Shown in pieces: positions 57,478-64,000 of a DNA stretch of 64,000 nt. Below the pieces are notes generated by a model. That model was not told the DNA's origin and did not search any database. It worked only from the letters and a program-made list of their open reading frames with translations. A program made the translations under genes and the position numbers. Position 1 is the stretch's first letter. Every line of letters starts with the position of its first letter. Origin of the DNA: Saccopteryx bilineata (lineage: Eukaryota; Chordata; Mammalia; Chiroptera; Emballonuridae); assembly GCF_036850765.1 (NCBI RefSeq), contig NC_089490.1, forward strand, positions 242,358,442-242,422,441, in the 5' to 3' direction.

Positions 57478-57863
57478 TTTAAAAACATTTTTTTTATAAT
57501 TTTATTTTCTTAATGGGGTGACATCAATAAATCAAGATACATATATTCAAAGATAAAATGTCCATGTTTTCTTGTTATTCAATTATGTTGCATACCCATC
57601 ACCCAAAGTCAGATTGTCCTCTGTCACCTTCTATCTAGTTTTCTTTGTGCCCCTCCCCCCCTTCCTCTCCCTCTCTCCCCTTCCCCCCCCCCCCCCCCCC
57701 GTAACCACCACACTTTTATCATTGTCTCTTAGTCTCACTTTTATGTCCCACCTACGTATGGAATAATGCAGTTTCTGGTTTTTTCTGATTTACTTATTTC
57801 ATTCCGTATAATGTTATCAAGATCCCACCATTTTGCTGTAAATGATCCGATATCATCATTTCT

Positions 57864-58092
57864 TTTTTTTTTTTTTTAATTTTATTTATTCATTTTAGAG
57901 AGGAGAGAGAAAGGGAGAGAGAGAGACAGAGAGGGAGAGAGAGAGGAGAGAGAGACAGAGAGAGAAGGTGGGGAGGAGCAGGAAGCATCAACTCCCATAT
58001 GTGCCTTGACCAGGCAAGCCCAGGGTTTCGAACCGGTGACCTCAGCATTTCCAGGTCAACGCTTTATCCACTGCGCCACCACAGGTCAGGCC
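57864..58092 (-). mobile_element. Family B SINE, reverse, inside L1
   Basis: Perfect 15-bp target duplication GATATCATCATTTCT at 57849-57863 and 58093-58107. The internal GAGA-rich region is expanded (57899-57965). The head ends CACCACAGGTCAGGCC. Confidence 0.97.
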
Positions 58093-58117
58093 GATATCAT
58101 CATTTCTTATGGCTGAG

Positions 58118-58320
58118 CCTGACTTGTGGTGGCGCAGTGGATAAAGCGTCGACCTGGAACACTGAGGTCGCCGGTTCGAAACCCTGGGTTGCCTAGTCAA
58201 GGCACATATGGGAGTTGATGCTTCCTGCTCCTCCCCCCTTCTCTCCCCCCTCCCCCTCCCCTCTCCTCCATTCTCTAAAATGAATAAATAAGATCTTTAA
58301 AAAAAAAAAAAAAAGTTCAT
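58118..58320 (+). mobile_element. Family B SINE, forward, inside L1
   Basis: Target duplication CTTATGGCTGAG at 58106-58117 and 58321-58332. Near-consensus head GCCTGACTTGTGGTGGCGCA with GGTTCGAAACCC B box. It lies head to head with the previous SINE, 25 bp apart. Confidence 0.97.
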
Positions 58321-58810
58321 CTTATGGCTGAGTAGTATTCCATAGTGTATATGTGCCACATCTTCTTTATCCAGTCATCTATTGACGGGCTTTTTGTTGT
58401 TTCCATGTCCTGGCCACTGTGAACAATGCTGCAATGAACATGGGGCTGCATGTGTCTTTACGTATCAATGTTTCTGAGTTTTGGGGGTATATACCCAGTA
58501 GAGGGATTGCTGGGTCATAAGGTAGTTCTATTTTCAGTTTTTTGAGGAACCACCATACTTTCTTCCATAATGGTTGTACTACTTTACATTCCCACCAACA
58601 GTGTATGAGGGTTCCTTTTTCTCCACAGCCTCTCCAACATTTGCTATTACCTGTCTTGTTAATAATAGCTAATCTAACAGGTGTGAGGTGGTATCTCATT
58701 GCAGTTTTGATTTGCATTTCTCTAATAACTAAGGAAGATGAGCATCTTTTCATATATCTGTTGGCCATTTGTATTTCTTCCTGGGAGAAGTGTCTGTTCA
58801 TGTCCTCTTC

Positions 58811-59219
58811 CCTTTTTTTTTCTTTTTTTTTTTTTTTCATTTTTCTGAAGCTGGAAACAGGGAGAGACAGTCAGACAGACTCCCGCATGCGCCCGACCGG
58901 GATCCACCCGGCACGCCCACCAGGGGCGACACTCTGCCCACCAGGGGGCAATGCTCTGCCCATCCTGGGCGTCGCCATGTTGCGACCAGAGCCACTCTAG
59001 TGCCTGAGGCAGAGGCCACAGAGCCATCCCCAGCGCCCGGGCCATTTTTGTTCCAATGGAGCCTCGGCTGCGGGAGGGGAAGAGAGAGACAGAGAGGAAA
59101 GCGCGGCGGAGGGGTGGAGAAGCAAATGGGCGCTTCTCCTGTGTGCCCTGGCTGGGAATCGAACCTGGGTCCTCCGCATGCTAGGCTGACGCTCTACCGC
59201 TGAGCCAACCGGCCAGGGC
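58811..59219 (-). mobile_element. Family A bat SINE, young copy, inside L1 ORF2
   Basis: T-rich tail side (58812-58837), full body, and head ending GGCCAGGGC. Target duplication CCTCTTC at 58804-58810 and 59220-59226. The uninterrupted L1 at about 24430-24460 confirms the insertion point. Confidence 0.96.
58938..58951 (+). promoter_or_regulatory. SINE-borne CTCF-like core motif
   Basis: CCACCAGGGGGCAA. The companion site 20 bp upstream has lost a G. Confidence 0.45.
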
Positions 59220-61716
59220 CCTCTTCTCATTTTTTTATTGGATTGTTTGTTTGTTTGTTGTTGAGTTTTATGAGTTCTTTGTATATTTTGGATATTAGGC
59301 CCTTATCTGAGCTGTTGTTTGAAAATATCATTTCCCATTTAGTTGGCTGTCTGTTTATTTTGTTATCAGTTTCTCTTGCTGAGCAAAAACTTCTTAGTCT
59401 GATGGAGTCCCATTCATTAATTTTTGCCTTCACTTCTCTTGCCTTTGGAGTCAAATTCATAAAATGCTCTTTAAAACCCAGGTTCATGAGTTTAGTACCT
59501 ATGTCTTCTTCTATGTACTTTATTGTCAGGTCTTATGTTTAGATCTTTGATCCATTTTGAGTTAATTTTAGTACAGGGGGACAAACTGTAGTCCAGTTTC
59601 ATTCTTTTGCATGTAGCTTTCCAGTTTTCCCAGCACCATTTATTGAAGAGGCTTTCTTTTCTCCATTGTGTGTTGTTGACCCCTTTATCAAAAATTATTT
59701 GACTATATATATGTGGTTTTATTTCTGGACTTTCTATTCTGTTCCAATGGTCTGAGTGTCTATTTTTCTGCCAATACCATGCTGTTTTGATTGTCAAGGC
59801 CCTATAATATAGTTTGAAGTCAGGTATTGTAATGCCCCCAGCTTCATTCTTTTTTTTTAGGATTGCTTTGGCTATTCGGGTTTTTTATAGTTCCATATAA
59901 ATCTGATGATTTTTTGCTCCATTTCTTTAAAAAATGTCATTGGAATTTTGATGGGAATTGCATTAAATTGTATATTGCTTTGGGTAATATGGCCATCTTG
60001 ATTATATTTATTCTTCCTAACCAAGAGCAAGGAATATTCTTCCATCTCATTATATCTTTTTCGATTTCCCTTAACAATGGTTTATAGTTTTCATTATATA
60101 AGTCCTTTACATTCTTTGTTATGTTTATTCCTAGGTATTTTATTTTTTTTGTTGCAATCGTGAAGGGGATTGTTCTTTTGAGTTCGTTCTCAAATGTTTC
60201 ATTGTTGGCATATAGAAAGGCTATTGACTTCTGTATGTTAGTTTTGTATCCTGCGACCTTACTGTATTGGCTTATTGTTTCTAGTAGTCTTTTTGTGGAT
60301 TCTTTGGGGTTGTCGATGTATAGGATCATATCATCTGCAAAAAGTGATACCTTTACTTCTTCTTTTCCGATATGGATGCCTTTTATTTCTTTGTCTTGTC
60401 TGATTGCTGTGGCGAGAACCTCTAGTACCACATTAAATAAGAGTGGAGAGAGTGGACAACCCTGTCTTGTTCCTGATTTAAGGGGGAAAGCCTTCAGTTT
60501 TGTGCCATTTAATATGATGTTAGCTGGTGGTTTATCTTATATGGCCTTTATCATGTTGAGATACTTTCCTTCTATACCCATTTTGTTGAGAGTCTTAAAC
60601 ATAAAATTGTGTTGTATTTTATCGAAAGCCTTTTCTGCGTCTATTGATAAGATCATGTGGTTTTTGTTCTTTGTTTTGTTGATATGGTGTATTACGTTAA
60701 CCGTTTTACGTATGTTGAACCATCCTTGAGATTCTGGGATGAATCCCACTTGATCATGATGTATTATTTTTTTAATATGTTGTTGTATTCGATTTGCTAG
60801 TATTTTAGCATCTGTATTCATTAGAGATATTGGTCTGTAGTTTTCTTTTTTTGTGCCATCCTTGCCTGGTTTTGGTATGAGGGTTATGTTGGCCTCATAA
60901 AATGTGTTTGGAAGTATTGCTTCTTCTTCAATTTTTTGGAAGACTTTGAGTAGAATAGGAACCAAGTCTTTGAATGTTTGATAGAATCAGTAGGATAACC
61001 ATCTGGGCCTGGACTTTTATTTTTGGGGAGGTTTTTAATGGTTTTTTTCTATTTCTTCTCTACTAATAGGTCTGTTTAGGCTTTCTGCTTCTTCTTGACT
61101 CAGTCTAGGAAGGTTGTATTATTCTAGGAATTTATCCATTTCTTCTAGGTTGTTGAATTTAGTGGCATAAAGTTTTTCATAGTATTCTACAATAATTCTT
61201 TGTATATCTACGGTGTCCGTGGTGATTTCTCCTTTTTCATTTTGGATTTTGTTTATATGAGTTCTTTCTCTTTTTTCCTTGGTAAGTCTTGCCAAGGGTT
61301 TGTCAATTTTGTTGATCTTTTCAAAGAACCAGCTCCTTGTTCTATTAATTTTTTCTATAGTTTTTCTGTTCTCTATTTTATTTATTTCTGCTCTGATTTT
61401 TATTATCTCCTTTCTTCGGCTGGTTTTGGGTTGTCTTTGTTCTTCTTTTTCTAGTTCCTTAAGGTGTGAAGTTAAGTGGTTCACTTGGGCTCTCTCTTGT
61501 TTGTTCATATAGGCCTGAAGTGATATGATCTTCCCTCTTATCACTGCTTTTGCTGTATCCCATAGATTCTGATATGTCATATTGTCATTTTCATTTGTCT
61601 GTATATATCTTTTGATCTCTGCACTTATTTCTTCTTTGACCCATTCATTTTTTAAAAGTATGTTGTTTAGTTTCCACATTTTTGTGGGATTTTTTTCCTC
61701 TTTTAAAAATATTTTT

Positions 61717-62663
61717 AATCTAAAATTGAGAGTTACAAAAGCCTAATTTGAAAAGTACATTGTATCTAACAATAAGTGAGTGCTCCCTCCTTTCTCAACC
61801 CTGCCCTCCTGCCCGCATCCTCTGAAGGTACCAGTTGTCTGCTGGCTGCACTGTCCTGTCATTGCACGGGGTTCTGGTGCTGTGCAGAAACCACGCACAG
61901 TAAATCCACTGGAGCCATGGGCGTGTTCTCTTTCATAAGACGGTGTTCATTCTCAAGGGCACATGACTTACTAAGTTCAGATCATCTGCATGCATACTTT
62001 GTCTTTGACTAATCAAACAAGAATTTGTATATTATTCTAATTGAAATAAAAACATCATAAAACTTATGGGGAGGGCCTTTATTAAAAATAAAAAAATTCT
62101 TTGTTTCTCAGTTTCTTACCTGTACATTAAGAGAACACTACCTGCCATACGAGATTGCTGTCAGGATTAAGTGAACAAGTCTATGAAAACCCTAAGTCAG
62201 GAGTTTTCATAAGTTTATTAAGATTTGATAAATTGTGGCAATTGTTTTCATCTTAACCATAATTTAAAGAGTAGGGTCTTATCTGTTTTCTGTAAGGAAA
62301 ACAGCAAGGTATTATGCATTAGAATTCACAATTAAATTCAAATATATCATTTGTAGTGACAGAGAATGAGTAAAGTCTCTTAAAATGTTTTACTCTAAGA
62401 AAAATGACCTCTCTGATAGATGGTACCTGTTCAATAGAAATATGATGTTATGGAGATTCACAGGCAATATTAAAGTACTGTGACTTGTTATATCCATAGT
62501 CTTTAATTCTAAAATTTTCCTTAGAAGAGCTCTACCTACTGGTTGTAGAATAGTGTGCAATTATTCTTTTTCCTCTTCATGCCTCTTGCACTAGGAAATG
62601 CCAATAATAGATGTCCAATAAATGCTGAAGTAAAGATGAGAGAACAAGATAGAATGTGTGCTG
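61717..62663. other. Unassigned; MIR fragment at ~62100-62205
   Basis: TCTCAGTTTCTTACCTGTAC and GCTGTCAGGATTAAGTGAAC at 62106-62180 match the sense MIR core, and a MIR/L2-type tail (AATAGATGTCCAATAAATGC) lies at about 62605. The rest is unrecognised. Confidence 0.5.
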
Positions 62664-63045
62664 GCCCTGGCAGGTTGGCTCAGTGATAGAGCGTCGGTCC
62701 TGTGTGTGGATGTCCCAGGTTCAATTCCCAGCCAGGGCACACAGGAGAAGCAACCATCTGCTTTTACACCTTCCCCCCTCCTTTCTCTCTATCTCTCTCT
62801 TCCTCTCCTGCAGCCAAGGCTCCATTGGAGCAAAGTTGGCCCAGGCACTGAGGATGGCTCCATGGCCTCCGCCTCAGGCACTAGAATGGCTCCAGTTGCA
62901 ACAAAGCAACGCCCCAGATGGGTTGAGTATCGCCCCCTGGTGGGCATGCCGGGTATATCCCCATCAGGCACATGCAGGAGTCTGTCTCTCTGCCTCCCAG
63001 CTGCTCACTTCAGAAAAATAGGAAAAAATAAAAAAATAAAAAGAA
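62664..63045 (+). mobile_element. Family A bat SINE
   Basis: Head GGCCCTGGCAGGTTGGCTCA, B box GGTTCAATTCCCAG, full body and A/T-rich tail (63013-63043). Moderately diverged; no clear target duplication seen. Confidence 0.92.
62930..62943 (-). promoter_or_regulatory. SINE-borne CTCF-like core motif
   Basis: The minus strand reads CCACCAGGGGGCGA, conserved although the rest of this SINE has diverged. Confidence 0.5.
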
Positions 63046-63355
63046 CACGTTCTGTTCATCTAAAAGTAACACTTCACTTGAGTCTAGATATGAGAGAAGA
63101 TGTTGGAGATTGAGGAAATAGTCATGTCGGATCATGAATTTTCCAGGCCTTTTTTCCATTCCAAAATAGGACTTCTTATGAAATAATTAACTTTCACTAA
63201 CATTACTAAGTAAAATAATAAATATGTTGCACATAAAGTAAATTTTTTAAAAAAACAAGTATATGGTACACTTTAGTGCATTTCTCATTAATATTTAACT
63301 CTCAAGAGTCACTGCCTAATCTAACTTTCCTTTGCTCAGACTTGGTTAGAAGGCT

Positions 63356-63679
63356 TTTTTTTTTTTTTTTTTTTTAGTGAGAACGAGAGAAAGGAAGAGA
63401 GGGAGAGAGATGAGGAGCATCAACTTGTTATTGTGGCATTTTAGTTGTTCATTAATTGCTTTCTCATATGTGCTTTGACCAGTGGACTCCAGCTGAGCCA
63501 GTGACCCCTTGCTCAAGCCAGCGACCATGGGGTCATGTTTATGAACCCATGCGCAAGCCAGTGACCCTGCGCTCAAGCTAGTGAGCCTGCACTCAAGCCA
63601 GCGACCACAGGGTTTCAAACCTGGGTTCTCAGCATCCCAGGTCGATGCTCCATCCACTGCACCAATGCCTGGTTAGGCA
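63356..63679 (-). mobile_element. Family C bat SINE, full length
   Basis: Target duplication TTAGAAGGCT at 63346-63355 and 63680-63689. Head in reverse CACTGCACCAATGCCTGG. Four or more modules of the type CTCAAGCCAGCGACC occur at 63500-63610. Confidence 0.95.
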
Positions 63680-63808
63680 TTAGAAGGCTCCTTTTTAACT
63701 CAACCTCTGTAGGTTAACCTTTTATGCTACTTGATTTATGTGCTTTGGTTTCTCAGTCATTAGCCTAAATAATTTTCTAACTTTTGAATAAATAAGAAAT
63801 AACTATAC

Positions 63809-64000
63809 AGCGGTAGAGCGTCGGCCTGGCGTGCGGGGGACCCGGGTTTGATTCCTGGCCAGGGCACATAGGAGAAGCGCCCATTTGCTTCTCCACACCC
63901 CCCCTCCTTCCTCTCTGTCTCTCTCTTCCCCTCCCGCAGCGAGGCTCCATTGGAGCAAGGATGGCCCGGGCGCTAGGGATGGCTCCTTGGCCTCTGCCCC
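63809..64000 (+). mobile_element. Family A bat SINE, 5'-truncated and cut by the window end
   Basis: Starts at CAGCGGTAGAGCGTCGGCCT without the first ~20 bases of the head, so its A box is incomplete. B box GGGTTTGATTCC present. The body is near consensus and runs off the window. Confidence 0.93.

Larger units (their letters stand above)
57493..61701 (-). mobile_element. 5'-truncated L1 with three nested SINEs
   Basis: Same L1 family as at 23.6-31.3 kb, joining that copy's 3' UTR to the middle of ORF2. It is truncated at its 5' end near 61701, just after the endonuclease region. Target duplication TTTAAAAACATTTTT / TTTAAAAATATTTTT is at 57478-57492 and 61702-61716. The C-rich (plus) purine tract of the 3' UTR is at 57648-57705. 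The SINEs at 57864, 58118 and 58811 inserted afterwards. Confidence 0.95.
57741..61701 (-). pseudogene. L1 ORF2 fragment (reverse transcriptase to C-terminus), broken
   Basis: Starts inside ORF2 ([16 protein letters not shown]) and lacks the endonuclease domain. Pieces in several frames follow: 61679-61119, 60965-60537 (with [10 protein letters not shown]), 60431-59937 (the catalytic [14 protein letters not shown]), 59797-59492, 59487-59227, and, beyond the SINE, 58840 downward with [18 protein letters not shown]. It has several frameshifts, and a family A SINE sits between WGLI-like text and the zinc-knuckle region. Near 60440 it retains the 9 bp that the first L1 has lost. Confidence 0.92.

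Noticed and set aside
1..64000. CRISPR arrays, bacterial operons or phage-like systems
   Set aside because: All repeat spacing and gene signals are those of vertebrate interspersed repeats; no array of short repeats with unique spacers exists.

Overview
The window looks like nuclear DNA of a bat. The evidence is four co-resident tRNA-derived SINE lineages of the bat Rhin-1/VES type, including several young copies with intact target-site duplications (TSDs). Older layers shared by all placental mammals are also present: MIR, L2, MER5A, MER20, Tigger2/MER8, MLT1/MST LTRs and L1M. The absence of Alu, B1/B2, bovine tA and carnivore CAN SINEs fits. A rhinolophoid bat (Rhinolophus or Hipposideros) is my best guess, by inference from SINE type only. 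I could not identify any intact host protein-coding gene. The window is repeat-dense intergenic or intronic DNA with a few candidate host features: a CpG-island-like segment at about 4.26-5.3 kb, a TATA plus signal-peptide-like first exon near 9.22-9.32 kb, and a 72-nt candidate exon at 41.2 kb on the minus strand.

Layout. 0-10 kb: a young SINE, a 2.5-kb Tigger (pogo) transposon with decayed transposase, two MIRs, the GC-rich island, a minus-strand LTR, and a 120-bp-arm inverted repeat at 7.1-7.4 kb. 10-23 kb: old repeats (MIR, L2, MLT1, MST, MER20, MER5A), SINEs, two copies of an unnamed ~155-bp repeat, and a 72-bp tandem duplication. 23.6-31.3 kb: an essentially full-length minus-strand L1 with intact ORF1, ORF2 broken by two frameshifts, and a 2.3-kb 5' UTR with a GC-rich promoter. 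32-35 kb: SINEs and L1M tails. 36.0-38.0 kb: a complete-ended 2.0-kb DNA transposon with CACTG termini and a TAA target duplication, carrying a decayed minus-strand transposase-like gene. 38-54 kb: old L1/MIR/LTR layers, SINEs and MER8. 54.35-55.13 kb: a non-autonomous hAT element with a perfect 8-bp duplication. 56.15-56.70 kb: a 550-bp polypurine tract. 57.5-61.7 kb: a second, 5'-truncated L1 carrying three nested SINEs, two of them head to head. 61.7-64 kb: three more SINEs, the last cut by the window edge.

Most notable points. (1) The ~385-bp SINE family carries a close match to the CTCF core motif (CCACCAGGGGGCG) in its body. At least eight such motifs lie on both strands in this window, so the family may spread CTCF sites as rodent B2 does. 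(2) The 36-38 kb transposon encodes a protein family I associate with arthropods and cnidarians rather than mammals, so horizontal transfer is possible. (3) The hAT element at 54.4 kb has pristine ends. (4) The 7.1-kb inverted repeat could fold into a long hairpin RNA.

All family names were assigned by eye. No database search was run.
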